Assembly (NCBI RefSeq): GCF_000144405.1
Contig: NC_014370.1
Location: forward strand, 1,617,501-1,681,500
DNA from: Prevotella melaninogenica ATCC 25845
Lineage (GTDB): Bacteria > Bacteroidota > Bacteroidia > Bacteroidales > Bacteroidaceae
Length of the DNA stretch: 64,000 nucleotides
Reading direction: 5' to 3'
Part shown: in pieces, positions 52,736 to 61,306 of the stretch
How positions within the stretch are numbered: the first letter of the stretch is position 1
Layout of the letters: every line of letters begins with the position of its first letter
Program-made: the position numbers and the translations under genes
Notes under the pieces: model-generated
Databases searched by the model: none
Seen by the model: only the letters and a program-made list of their open reading frames with translations
Told to the model about the DNA's origin: nothing

Positions 52736-52832
52736 CAAGTCAGAAACATGATAATTGAATAGAAAGACCTTTTCCAATAACGAGTTAGATTGTATTTTCA
52801 ATAACTTAAGGGTGCACCCCTGCAGCTATCCA

Positions 52833-54896
52833 CTATAAAATACTCGTCTGTTTATTCCCCTCATGCTGTACTTTCTTGTCTATTTCTTTATAGCTTTTAC
52901 CCTTTGACAACTTCCAACTAAACCTAAGAGTTATCATATTTCCCAAGTCTCTGCTGCGATAAATATACTCTTTATGGAGGTTTTCATTCAGTACTTTACC
53001 ACGCTGTATAGCGGGATGTTGCTGGAAAGGATGCTGCATAAAGAGCGATACATTACACTTCTTCCATCTATAACTGGCACCTAAATAGACTGCCGGACCA
53101 TTACGTCCTTCATGCTCTCCTTCAACAAACCGCCAGCCATTATCAGCATATCCCGTCAATGTCCAGCGTCCAAGATAAGCCTGAATATTACCACCATAGT
53201 TGTAACTTGTAAGATGATGACGATACAGACTACTGATGTTAAAGAAACGATTGATACCTCCGAAAAGTGTTACAGACAGACGCTCTGGTACAACATCATA
53301 CCTCACATAATTCTGAACAACAAACATCATGATATTACCAATGTTCTGTTGTGAATAAAGAAACTCATCTGTTGCCGTACGTTCATACACACTCATATTG
53401 CTCCCAAGGTCACGTCGGTACTCCATATTCATCCCACAGCTCACACGTTTACCATTATAACTTACATCAATAATATTCTTAATAACCCGAGAAGGTTGCA
53501 AATTTGGATTTCCAACCTTCCATTCACGGCTATGTTCTCTGATTCTTGCATCGCTCACCATAGCGTATGAAGACACACGGCGATAGGTTTCAAAGGTGTA
53601 ACGTGCATTTAATCCTGTCAAAATCTCGTAATTCAACGTGAGTTTTGGACGGAAAGTCCAATAGTTAAAGCTATAGTTTTCTTGCGAATAGGTCTTATTA
53701 GCAAGCCCTACACCTGCCGAATAGCCTATTCGTTTCCACCGTCCTTTCACCTCAGAGAATAGATAAAGTTCTCCTCTCCGCATCTTGTTAAGAGCAGAGA
53801 CATCGCCAGTATATTCATTATTCGTAAACGACACCGAGTGTTCCAAACCTGCAGAAAGGGTGAAAGGCTTGAGTTTATTCTCATAAATAGCTTCACTCTC
53901 CAGCGACCAAGTACGCCCATTTACCTCATAGGCATAATCTCCTTCTTCTCCATTATATCCCCGCTTGTCCGTATAAATACTTGAGCCAACAACATTAGCT
54001 GTAATACTCTGATGGTTACCAAGCTGATGAAAGAAGTAAAGATCAAGAGTTGGAGAGAAGTCACTTGACACATTAATCGTCCGATAAGTCTTCTCTACTG
54101 TTCCATCCCGATACACAAAATCAGCATAATTACCGGGCGTATTACCTCCTCCCACTGACAGATTTGCTTGGAAAACATACGTAGCCGAGTCTGCAAGACT
54201 GTACTTTATCTCAAACTGATTACCAAAACGACGACTTCTGCCATCGGTCTGATTGCGTGAAACCAGATAATGACTACCATTGTTCAAGGTATAGTCAGCC
54301 GTTTCTGAAGACCGAAAACCACGATGGTCATTATAAGAAGAATTGAAGGTTAAAGCCAGTTCTGAATTCTTATGATTGAGCTTTGCATAGACCGTATTAT
54401 CCCCATTCAACGTTGTGACAGCATTCGATAAGTCAGCCCCAAGCACGTAACCAGTGGTGTTACGCTTTGTCCGAATATCAATGACATAGCCTATTCCGTC
54501 ACCATATCTAACTCCCGGATTATCGATGAAATCAATGTTTTTGACAAGTTTTGGGTCCAGTGAAAGCAGGTCTTCTTTACTTGCCAAAGTTCCATTCAAC
54601 CTAAGTTGAACACTTCCATTATTCGTCAAAGGCACAATGGTACGCATCACCTCGTCTACTCTGATGCGTGGAAGAGACAGCTTTCCAAGCAGACTATAAC
54701 CGTCCGTTGCCGCTTCTCGTTGTGCATCAGACGGTACAATCAACATGCCATCAAGCTTTTTCGTCACTCGTGCAGCCTCAACTGTCACCTCTTTCATCTC
54801 TACACTCTTTGCCGTCTCACTGTTTCCTTTCTCATTCTGGGCACCAACAGGAAGTGCAAGAAAGCATAACAACAGCATCCATAAACCTTTTTCCAT
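52833..54896 (-). CDS. TonB-receptor-like outer-membrane beta-barrel protein
   Basis: 687 residues. A signal peptide (MEKGLWMLLLCFLALPVGAQ) precedes a short linker and a plug-like domain (~33-150: VEMKEVTVEAARVTKKLDGM, SVQLRLNGTLASKEDLLSLD, YVIDIRTKRNTTGYVLG). The remaining ~530 residues are barrel strands and loops (NQFEIKYSLADSATYVFQAN; FSLYGGINRFFNISSLYRHH-like end region). No CarboxypepD-like domain is present, unlike SusC types. It resembles TonB-dependent receptors with reduced plug and the OMP_b-brl_3 group; substrate unknown. The C-terminus is hydrophilic (VQHEGNKQTSIL) rather than ending in Phe, which is unusual. The membrane-bound regulator gene lies 200 bp upstream on the same strand. 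Confidence 0.85.
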   Translation of the reverse strand: MEKGLWMLLLCFLALPVGAQNEKGNSETAKSVEMKEVTVEAARVTKKLDGMLIVPSDAQREAATDGYSLLGKLSLPRIRVDEVMRTIVPLTNNGSVQLRLNGTLASKEDLLSLDPKLVKNIDFIDNPGVRYGDGIGYVIDIRTKRNTTGYVLGADLSNAVTTLNGDNTVYAKLNHKNSELALTFNSSYNDHRGFRSSETADYTLNNGSHYLVSRNQTDGRSRRFGNQFEIKYSLADSATYVFQANLSVGGGNTPGNYADFVYRDGTVEKTYRTINVSSDFSPTLDLYFFHQLGNHQSITANVVGSSIYTDKRGYNGEEGDYAYEVNGRTWSLESEAIYENKLKPFTLSAGLEHSVSFTNNEYTGDVSALNKMRRGELYLFSEVKGRWKRIGYSAGVGLANKTYSQENYSFNYWTFRPKLTLNYEILTGLNARYTFETYRRVSSYAMVSDARIREHSREWKVGNPNLQPSRVIKNIIDVSYNGKRVSCGMNMEYRRDLGSNMSVYERTATDEFLYSQQNIGNIMMFVVQNYVRYDVVPERLSVTLFGGINRFFNISSLYRHHLTSYNYGGNIQAYLGRWTLTGYADNGWRFVEGEHEGRNGPAVYLGASYRWKKCNVSLFMQHPFQQHPAIQRGKVLNENLHKEYIYRSRDLGNMITLRFSWKLSKGKSYKEIDKKVQHEGNKQTSIL

Positions 54897-54914
54897 AGTC
54901 TTTGTTTTTTGCTA

Positions 54915-54922
54915 CAAAGATA
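54915..54922 (-). promoter_or_regulatory. -7 box of the outer-membrane receptor gene
   Basis: TATCTTTG on the minus strand, 18 bp before the ATG. The gene thus has its own promoter despite lying after the regulator gene. Confidence 0.5.
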
Positions 54923-55096
54923 GAATCCACCTACTATTAGGGCAAAAATAATCACTGACAATTACCTGACAATAGCTAATTGAGGTCTGGTAAACAAGAA
55001 AAAGTACAACAAAAACTACTCAATAGTCCCCTATTAAGCATAATATTCCAATAAAGAATGCCTAAGATATATATTTTAAAGATGACACCTATTCCA

Positions 55097-55861
55097 TTAA
55101 GAAAGACTATCCGACATTTTCTTTGAAGATGAATCAGAAGCCAATCGGTATCCATCACCCCTATCAGCCACAATCTTTAATCCGCAACGCTCACTGACAA
55201 TAGGCTTCAAACGGCGGATAAGTGTGTAGAGAGTTTCGCTTGCATCGGGTTTCTTAGGCCAAAGCGTTTCACAGATAACTGCCTTCGACAACTTTCTATC
55301 AGTTGCATTGATAAACAGCTCCATGAGTTGCTGTTGCATCGGTGTAAAGGCTATTTTCTCCCCATGCCAGTCACGAAAACTATGGTCAGAAGCGGCATAT
55401 ACCATCCTACCCAGCACCAATCTGCCTGCACGATGACGACGAAAATACACGATAGATGTAACCATCCAAACCAAGGCTAACAATAGGAAAGCAAAGGGTA
55501 AACGCTGATCTGACAAGCCCCATACCGTAGCGAAGGAACAATCAGCATAACTTTGGAATAAAAGCGAATGACCACCTGACTGCCACCTCATCTGTCTACT
55601 GCGCAACGAATGACTATCATCACCCAACGCGTATGACACAAACGAACGACTCTTGAGGTCACCTATCTGTAAATATTGCCGATAACTTTGTATGGTATCG
55701 GGCGTAATCCACGCCTCACGTTTCCCAGCGAGTGTCTTCGACAAAGCCTGATTCATATCCTGCACAATAGCCGTTTCAGCACAGTGATAGCTGTCAAAGC
55801 CAGCCCATACTGCCGAGCAAACGAGTAACAAAAATATGATAACTGACGATATAGGTTTCAT
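55097..55861 (-). CDS. Membrane-anchored winged-helix transcription regulator
   Basis: 254 residues. One N-terminal hydrophobic helix (residues 5-21), a ~98-residue extracytoplasmic domain (22-120) with two cysteines (Cys27 and Cys108), a second helix (121-140, FAFLLLALVWMVTSIVYF), then a cytoplasmic OmpR/PhoB-type winged helix (~160-245: IAFTPMQQQLMELFINATDR, AVICETLWPKKPDASETLYT, LIRRLKPIVSERCGLKIVAD, RGDGYRLA). It is a one-component sensor, comparable in logic to ToxR but with the DNA-binding domain at the C-terminus. The two periplasmic cysteines may form a disulfide. The likely target is the adjacent outer-membrane receptor gene. A -7 box TATCTTTG (55911-55918) lies 49 bp upstream. Confidence 0.85.
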   Translation of the reverse strand: MKPISSVIIFLLLVCSAVWAGFDSYHCAETAIVQDMNQALSKTLAGKREAWITPDTIQSYRQYLQIGDLKSRSFVSYALGDDSHSLRSRQMRWQSGGHSLLFQSYADCSFATVWGLSDQRLPFAFLLLALVWMVTSIVYFRRHRAGRLVLGRMVYAASDHSFRDWHGEKIAFTPMQQQLMELFINATDRKLSKAVICETLWPKKPDASETLYTLIRRLKPIVSERCGLKIVADRGDGYRLASDSSSKKMSDSLS

Positions 55862-55910
55862 AGGCTTGTATCATAAAAAGTGATAGAATGTTTCGAATTA
55901 TTGTATGTTG

Positions 55911-55918
55911 CAAAGATA
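55911..55918 (-). promoter_or_regulatory. -7 box of the membrane-bound regulator gene
   Basis: TATCTTTG on the minus strand, 49 bp ahead of the ATG at 55861. Confidence 0.45.
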
Positions 55919-56031
55919 ATATTTTATCTTATCAATGCCAAACGGAGTGCAAGAAATATACAGTAAAACAGGTATAATCAGCAAATATTTACTGCACAAG
56001 ACCTATAGATGCGCAAAATTATACAGTAAAA

Positions 56032-56063
56032 TTTGGGCATTAAACTAAAAAACATTACCTTTG
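56032..56063 (+). promoter_or_regulatory. Promoter of tRNA-Gln
   Basis: TTTG (56032-56035), 20-base spacer, TACCTTTG (56056-56063). Transcription would begin about at the 5' end of the mature tRNA, 10 bases on. Confidence 0.8.
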
Positions 56064-56073
56064 CACCCACGAT

Positions 56074-56144
56074 TGTCCTATGGTGTAATGGTAGCACTAC
56101 AGTTTTTGGTTCTGTCAGTGGTGGTTCGAATCCGCCTGGGACAA
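56074..56144 (+). tRNA. tRNA-Gln (anticodon TTG)
   Basis: 71 bases. Acceptor TGTCCTA/TGGGACA, D loop GGTGTAATGGTAGCAC, anticodon loop TTTTGGT with anticodon TTG, T-arm GGTGG-TTCGAAT-CCGCC, discriminator A, CCA not encoded. A U31-U39 pair closes the anticodon stem. The T1-A72 pair is a known feature of tRNA-Gln. Confidence 0.96.
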
Positions 56145-56149
56145 CACAG

Positions 56150-56188
56150 AAAATCCGCGGATTCTTTATGATTCTGCGGATTTTTTAG
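56150..56188 (+). terminator. Terminator after tRNA-Gln
   Basis: AAAATCCGCGGA and TCTGCGGATTTTTT form a ~12 bp stem followed by T residues, 6 bases after the tRNA. It also lies 30 bp ahead of the alpha-galactosidase ATG, so read-through could link the two. Confidence 0.8.
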
Positions 56189-56217
56189 TATCAGCTAATT
56201 CCTAAATTATAACTATA

Positions 56218-57447
56218 ATGATTGAGCAACTATCTAAACTTCGTAAATCACTTTTGTTTATTGCAGCCTTTCTGCTGGCTTCATTGCACATGACTGCTAC
56301 TAATCGTGACTCTTTAGCACTGACACCTCCAATGGGTTTTATGACTTGGAACAAATATAAGGAGGACATCAACGAACAGCTTATCCGACAAATTGCTGAC
56401 AAGATGGCGGCTGATGGCTATGCTGAAGCTGGATATAAATACATCTTCATTGATGATGCATGGCAGGGAGGACGCGACAAACGCAATAATATCATACCAG
56501 ACCCTAAGAAGTTCCCAAGCGGAATAAAGGCACTCGCAGACTATGTTCACTCAAAGGGTTTGCTGCTCGGTATCTACTCTGATGCTGCTCAGCTCACTTG
56601 TGCTGGTTACACTGCCAGTTACGATTTTGAGGAACAAGATGCCAAGACCTTTGCTGAATGGGGAATTGACTATCTGAAATACGACTACTGCCACGCACCT
56701 TCTGACAGTGCTATTGCCCACAAACGCTATAAGAAGATGGCTGATGCGCTACAAAATTCAGGTCGTAAGATTGCCTTGGGTGTCTGCGAATGGGGACAGT
56801 TGAATCCTGAGATGTGGGCTCGTCAGGCTGGTGGTTCACTCTGGCGTGTGAGCTTTGACGTACGTGATATGTGGAAAGACATCGTGAAGCAGGGAGGTAT
56901 GGGTATCATTGATATCATCAACATTACCGAACCACTTTACAAATACGCAGGACCGAGTCACTGGCTCGACATGGATATGCTCGTCGTTGGACTCGACGGA
57001 AAGGGTGGACCATCAAGCGATTTAGGTGGTGTAGGCTGTACTTATACAGAATATCAGACACAGATGTCTATGTGGTGCATGTTCGCTTCACCATTGGCAG
57101 TAAGCCACGACATCTTAAACGAGAACGCTGAAACACGTCACATCCTCCTCAATAAGGAGATTATTGCTATCAATCAAGATGCGCTTGGCGAGGCAGCCCA
57201 TAGAGTTGACTTTCCTGGTGCATGTCGTGTGTACCTCAGAAACCTAAACGGAAACCGTCAGGCAATTGCCATCATGAATCCTTCTGACACCCCTCAGCGT
57301 GTTCAGTTGCCACTTTCTATCCTCGGTAATGCGAAGGAATACAATTTCAGAGACGTATGGGAGCATAAGACAAGCCGCCAACGTAAGGCGTGGCAAGCTA
57401 CCTTACAACCTCATGAAACAAAGGTTTTTACGGTTACAACACGCTAA
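56218..57447 (+). CDS. GH27 alpha-galactosidase
   Basis: 409 residues with a signal peptide (KSLLFIAAFLLASLHMTATN). The GH27 core is clear: LALTPPMGFMTWNKYKEDIN, YIFIDDAWQGGRD, FPSGIKALADYVHSKGLLLG, IYSDAAQLTCAGY, WGIDYLKYDYCHAPSDS with the nucleophile Asp of KYDYC, and the acid/base region RVSFDVRDMWKD. The C-terminal ~100 residues form the beta-sandwich domain. It removes terminal alpha-1,3/1,4/1,6 galactose (or alpha-GalNAc) and is probably periplasmic. Relevant substrates in host or plant glycans cannot be told apart here. Starts 74 bp after tRNA-Gln; strong terminator downstream. Confidence 0.94.
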   Translation: MIEQLSKLRKSLLFIAAFLLASLHMTATNRDSLALTPPMGFMTWNKYKEDINEQLIRQIADKMAADGYAEAGYKYIFIDDAWQGGRDKRNNIIPDPKKFPSGIKALADYVHSKGLLLGIYSDAAQLTCAGYTASYDFEEQDAKTFAEWGIDYLKYDYCHAPSDSAIAHKRYKKMADALQNSGRKIALGVCEWGQLNPEMWARQAGGSLWRVSFDVRDMWKDIVKQGGMGIIDIINITEPLYKYAGPSHWLDMDMLVVGLDGKGGPSSDLGGVGCTYTEYQTQMSMWCMFASPLAVSHDILNENAETRHILLNKEIIAINQDALGEAAHRVDFPGACRVYLRNLNGNRQAIAIMNPSDTPQRVQLPLSILGNAKEYNFRDVWEHKTSRQRKAWQATLQPHETKVFTVTTR

Positions 57448-57506
57448 ACAGCACATTATTTTATAAAGAAAAGCATTAAAAGATAACATCTTTTCATCCT
57501 CAACCA

Positions 57507-57540
57507 CTGGCACAGCATCTTCCTGCTGTGCCAGTTTTGT
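57507..57540 (+). terminator. Terminator of the alpha-galactosidase gene
   Basis: CTGGCACAGCA and TGCTGTGCCAG form a perfect 11 bp stem with loop TCTTCC, followed by TTTTGT. Confidence 0.88.
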
Positions 57541-57586
57541 ATTCCAATAACACCTTCATTGTATCATTCTAAGCTATTATTTCACA

Positions 57587-57669
57587 TCGTGCTGTTGGTC
57601 CGCACCAATGGTGCGAACGGCAAACACCAATGGTGCGGATACCAAGCACCAATAGTGCGGAGAACAAAA
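57587..57669. repeat. GTGCGGA repeat cluster (family C, copy 2)
   Basis: Three units, CCGCACCAATGGTGCGAA, ACACCAATGGTGCGGA and GCACCAATAGTGCGGA, spaced about 24 bp. CACCATTGGTG is a self-complementary core. The flank CATCGTGCTGTTGGT matches the copy at 45663. Confidence 0.78.
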
Positions 57670-57722
57670 TACCCTACCATATGTCAATAGAATAGAAACA
57701 ACTCATACCAACCTCGAATTAC

Positions 57723-57818
57723 GATTACCCTTTTCGGTAATCACTCCCCTCTCCTTTCGGAGAGGGGTCGGGGGTGAGGCTTCCCTTTCGTTTGGTAAGG
57801 GTTGGGGGTGAGGCTTCC
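57723..57818. repeat. GC-rich palindromic repeat (family D, copy 2)
   Basis: A GATTACC/GGTAATC hairpin, then CCCCTCTCC/GGAGAGGGG hairpin, then GGGGGTGAGGCTTCC repeated twice with GTTGGGGGTGAGGCTTCC as second copy. The core aligns to the reverse complement of the insertion in ribD (18818-18875). The remaining gap up to 57912 shows nothing else. Confidence 0.8.
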
Positions 57819-57912
57819 TTATTTAAATTCCCCTATCCATTTGCTAATATCATGCTTTTTGTCTATATTTGTACATTGTAACAAATACAAATTAGATAAA
57901 TTCAGCAAATAA

Positions 57913-58848
57913 ATGAAAGCTATAGAGATTCTTTTTCCTGTCTTCTTTATGATGTTCCTCGGTTGGTTGAGTCACAGAAGAGGTTGGGTAACAGCAGGAC
58001 AGAACGAAGGAGCGAAGTCATTGGTATTTAATATTCTTTTCCCTCTGCTCGTCTTTCACGTACTTGTAAAAGCAGAGTTATCGACGAATTTCATTTATGA
58101 GATTCTCTTTTTGGATGCCGCTTGGATTCTTGTCTACCTGATAGGTAAGAGCATAGCAAAACCCATTAGTGGACGTTATGCCCGATTAGCACCTTTCCTA
58201 CTGATGACATGTGAGGGAGGCAGCGTTGCCCTACCCCTTTATATCGCATTGGTAGGAGCAGAACACGCAGTGAATATCATCACTTTTGACGTTGCTGGTA
58301 TCCTCATCAACTTTGGACTTGTGCCAGCACTCATCACGCGACAGACATCAAAGGATGTAGCTTTCTTGCCTATGGCGAAACGAATTATTACAGCACCATT
58401 CATCGTTGCCGTTATCGTGGGTATTCTCGTTAATATGTCGGGCTTGTACCAATGGCTGATGGAGAACGAACTTCACAGAATCTATGACGGTACGATGAAC
58501 ATGGCAATGACACCTATTGCGAGCATTATCCTCTTCACCCTCGGCTATGGTTTCCACCTACGGGCAGCACAGCTCAAGCCGCTTTTGGCATTGACAGTGG
58601 TGCGCCTTGTGCTGTGTGGGGCTATCGTAGGAGCCTTCTTCTTGCTGTTCCCAGAATTGATGGCAGTGAAGATATTCCTTGTTGGCGTACTACTTTACTT
58701 TGCTTGTCCAACGGGATTCCCCGTACCGCTACAGATAGAAAGCCTTTGCAAGGATGAGGACGACGAAAGCTTTATGTCGGCTTTCATCTCTATCTTCATC
58801 GTGGTGGCAATGGTAGTATATACATTGATAACATTATTATTGATATAA
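57913..58848 (+). CDS. AEC-family (auxin efflux carrier-like) transporter
   Basis: 311 residues with about 10 membrane helices. MKAIEILFPVFFMMFLGWLS, NIITFDVAGILINFGLVPAL and LKPLLALTVVRLVLCGAIVG are typical; the pair of core repeats each carry polar breaks (CEGGSVALPLY, ACPTGFPVPLQ) as in PIN/AEC transporters. Relatives export malate, lactate or related small acids. The neighbouring 58996 gene codes for an FMN-dependent alpha-hydroxyacid oxidising enzyme, so hydroxyacid transport is plausible. The two genes are separated by an inverted repeat. Substrate not assignable from sequence. Confidence 0.9.
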   Translation: MKAIEILFPVFFMMFLGWLSHRRGWVTAGQNEGAKSLVFNILFPLLVFHVLVKAELSTNFIYEILFLDAAWILVYLIGKSIAKPISGRYARLAPFLLMTCEGGSVALPLYIALVGAEHAVNIITFDVAGILINFGLVPALITRQTSKDVAFLPMAKRIITAPFIVAVIVGILVNMSGLYQWLMENELHRIYDGTMNMAMTPIASIILFTLGYGFHLRAAQLKPLLALTVVRLVLCGAIVGAFFLLFPELMAVKIFLVGVLLYFACPTGFPVPLQIESLCKDEDDESFMSAFISIFIVVAMVVYTLITLLLI

Positions 58849-58850
58849 AT

Positions 58851-58985
58851 TTAAGGAGTGAAAGGGAGTTAAGGAGTGAAAGGGAGTTAAGACAATAGTA
58901 TAATATAAATCCAAACATCAGATTTGAGACATCATAACATTTGTCTTAACTCCTTTCAACTCCCTTTCACTCCTTAACTCCTAAA
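58851..58985. repeat. GAGTGAAAGGGAGTTAA inverted repeat (family H)
   Basis: Left arm 58851-58895 contains two tandem TTAAGGAGTGAAAGGGAG units plus TTAAGACAA; right arm 58941-58985 is its inverse (TTGTCTTAACTCCTTTCAAC, TCCCTTTCACTCCTTAACTC). The ~45 bp loop is AT-rich. The arms could form a ~40 bp imperfect hairpin between the two plus-strand genes; its right edge ends 10 bp before the 58996 ATG, so folding would sit over that gene's ribosome-binding region. Confidence 0.8.
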
Positions 58986-58995
58986 TTAAAAGAAC

Positions 58996-59946
58996 ATGAA
59001 CGATAACGTAAAAAGTCCGTGGCCAGGACCAGCGGGAATGATACCCGTAACAAGTGGCAAAGCAGATGATGCAAATGTATTTAACCGCAACTACTTGGAT
59101 TCTATCCATGTGGAGATGCGTGTTATTGATGCCGTTGAGCCAACATTGAAGACGGTTATCTTCGGTGAAGAGTTCGATTCACCGATTATGATGCCAGCCT
59201 TTTCGCATCTGAATAAGGTGTTGAAAGGCGGCAAGAAACCAATGTTAGAGTATGCACGTGCTGCCAAGAAGCTGAATACAGTGAACTGGGTAGGTATGGA
59301 ACCTAACGAGGAATATGTTGAAATCGCAGCCGAAGGAGCAAGAACAGTGAGAATCATTAAGCCGTTCGCTGACCATAATATTATTTTAGATGAGATTCAG
59401 TTTGCTATCAAACACGGTGCAATAGCTGTCGGCGTAGACATTGATCATGTCCCAGGAACAGACGGAAAATATGATGTTGTAGACGGTATTCCTCTCGGTC
59501 CTGTCACGCTTTCCGACCTCAAAGAATACGTGAAGGCTGCTGGTAACATACCATTCGTTGCTAAGGGCGTACTCTCTGTGCAGGATGCTTTGAAGTGTAA
59601 GGAGGCAGGCTGTGCTGCTATTTTAGTCTCTCATCACCACGGACGTATTCCTTTCGGTGTTGCTCCCGTGATGGTTCTGCCTAAGATTAAGGCAGCATTG
59701 GAGGGAAGTGGCATCGCAATCTTCGTTGACTGTGGTATTGATACAGGCTACGATGCTTATAAAGCACTTGCATTAGGGGCTGATGCGGTAGCTGTGGGCA
59801 GAGGAATCCTCAAGCCATTGCTGCAACAAGGAGCAGAAGGAGTTGAGGAGAAGGTACAAAAAATGAACGAACAACTTTCAGAACTGATGATGTACACCTG
59901 CGTGAAAGACATTCGTTCATTCGATGCGTCTGTGCTTTATATCTAA
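58996..59946 (+). CDS. FMN-dependent alpha-hydroxyacid oxidising enzyme
   Basis: 316 residues, a TIM barrel of the lactate oxidase/glycolate oxidase family. MMPAFSHLNKVLKGG, VGMEPNEEYVEIAAEG, VAKGVLSVQDALKCKEAGCA, ILVSHHHGRIPFGVAPVMVL (with the catalytic His and following Arg near residue 213) and ALALGADAVAVGRGIL bind FMN and substrate. One expected FMN-phosphate Arg is replaced (VDCGIDTG, usual GIRxG). Cytoplasmic. It may oxidise lactate or another 2-hydroxyacid; the exact substrate is unknown. Follows the AEC transporter gene after an inverted repeat. Confidence 0.88.
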   Translation: MNDNVKSPWPGPAGMIPVTSGKADDANVFNRNYLDSIHVEMRVIDAVEPTLKTVIFGEEFDSPIMMPAFSHLNKVLKGGKKPMLEYARAAKKLNTVNWVGMEPNEEYVEIAAEGARTVRIIKPFADHNIILDEIQFAIKHGAIAVGVDIDHVPGTDGKYDVVDGIPLGPVTLSDLKEYVKAAGNIPFVAKGVLSVQDALKCKEAGCAAILVSHHHGRIPFGVAPVMVLPKIKAALEGSGIAIFVDCGIDTGYDAYKALALGADAVAVGRGILKPLLQQGAEGVEEKVQKMNEQLSELMMYTCVKDIRSFDASVLYI

Positions 59947-59954
59947 GAAAATAG

Positions 59955-59988
59955 CATCTATAGGAACTGCTTAGTATTCCTATAGATA
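59955..59988. terminator. Bidirectional terminator between convergent genes
   Basis: ATCTATAGGAA and TTCCTATAGAT form an 11 bp perfect stem, followed by ACTATTTTAAT on the plus strand, midway between the stops of the 58996 and 60000 genes. Confidence 0.75.
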
Positions 59989-59999
59989 CTATTTTAATC

Positions 60000-61250
60000 T
60001 TAATGCGTAGCCTGATAATAACGGTTACGACTAAGAGAACTTGTCACTTTCGAGTTGGTTGATGGGTCAGAAATTGTTATACCAGAATAAGTCTGGATAG
60101 GTATTACATCTCCACTACGACTACGAATAGCGGTATAATATGATGTTGTATTGCCTTTCTCAGGAACAAGGAGGTTGAGTTGTTGATTAAATCTCGTCAA
60201 CAGTTGTGGTTCGTTCTGTGCAAGTTTACGCACGTAATCGCCCATATCATAGAATATTGAAGGGACGTAACCATCCATACTCTGAATGTCACTCTCCACG
60301 ACGGTTGAGAGAGAACTTGATGCGTTTATCTCCTTCATGATGTTGAGCATGCCCTCAACCTGCGAACAGTCGATAACACTAATAGTACCATAAGGATAAG
60401 GAGTATTCTCATACTTGTAGTTACTATAGAAGTTGATGAAGTTAGTACAGATACTGTGATAATCTGGATTCACCTTTGAGAGTTCATTCCACAGCAGTTT
60501 ATATGGCATACCGTAAGCCATAATCTCCGTTGGACTACCAATGATATGGTGCGTTGCATTACGAAGTTCGTAGGCTACTTCGATACCTGTCATATTACAG
60601 TCGTCAAAGAGGATGTACTGGAACTTACCAATACCAGAGTCTTCTATACCCTTGTCAAATTCAGAAATGTTCGTCTGATAAGCATCACCACCCAGCCAAC
60701 GCGTTGGAGGTCCAGCCTTACCAGCATTTTTATTAAGTCCGAAAGGTGAGGCTACAGAACGATTAATGCGTGTACTTGGCTTGGCAGGTATCCATCCCAT
60801 ACCATGACAACCGACTATCATTGAGTAATGCTTAGCTGGTGCTTCTTGTTTAACTCGCTTCAACAGGGTTGTTATCCACTCTGCTGAATTCAGCTTTAAG
60901 CCTGCTAATTTATTGTTGTAGATAGCAACGGTATCATCTACACAGCTTCCATTCTTATACTGAACATTAATCAAAGCACCCTTATTCACCTTCGTAGAGA
61001 TAAATATCATAAGTCTCTTGTTGCCAAGTCCACCTTGGTTAACAATCGCACTCTTAATGTCTTTTATATTGGTGAGGAAGTAGCTATAAAGCCCAGAATC
61101 GGTATCACTAACACCTGACCAAGGCATATAAACAAAGATAGTATTCTCTACCTCGGCACCCGGTTGAGGTATTGGGTCTGGGTCTTCACTACTACAAGAG
61201 ACAAAGACAACAAGCATTACCAGTTGTAAGAGAAGGAAAAGTTTCTTCAT
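60000..61250 (-). CDS. Clostripain-type (C11) cysteine peptidase lipoprotein
   Basis: 416 residues from ATG 61250 (MKKLFLLLQLVMLVVFVSCS), chosen because it begins the signal peptide; lipobox FVSCSSED (Cys19). The C11 fold is recognisable: NTIFVYMPWSGVSDTDSGLY near the start, catalytic His in MIVGCHGMGWIPA (~residue 150) and catalytic Cys in ILFDDCNMTGIEVAYEL (~residue 215). The C-terminal domain (SYYTAIRSRSGDVIPIQTYS) is common to Bacteroidota members. Clostripain cuts after Arg; here specificity is unconfirmed. Anchored on the outer membrane surface, it could break down host proteins and release glycopeptides. Stand-alone. Confidence 0.92.
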   Translation of the reverse strand: MKKLFLLLQLVMLVVFVSCSSEDPDPIPQPGAEVENTIFVYMPWSGVSDTDSGLYSYFLTNIKDIKSAIVNQGGLGNKRLMIFISTKVNKGALINVQYKNGSCVDDTVAIYNNKLAGLKLNSAEWITTLLKRVKQEAPAKHYSMIVGCHGMGWIPAKPSTRINRSVASPFGLNKNAGKAGPPTRWLGGDAYQTNISEFDKGIEDSGIGKFQYILFDDCNMTGIEVAYELRNATHHIIGSPTEIMAYGMPYKLLWNELSKVNPDYHSICTNFINFYSNYKYENTPYPYGTISVIDCSQVEGMLNIMKEINASSSLSTVVESDIQSMDGYVPSIFYDMGDYVRKLAQNEPQLLTRFNQQLNLLVPEKGNTTSYYTAIRSRSGDVIPIQTYSGITISDPSTNSKVTSSLSRNRYYQATH

Positions 61251-61306
61251 AATTAATCTTTTTAGGCCCATGAATATCCTAAAAGGAGCTATGGGAGTGG
61301 TTAATT

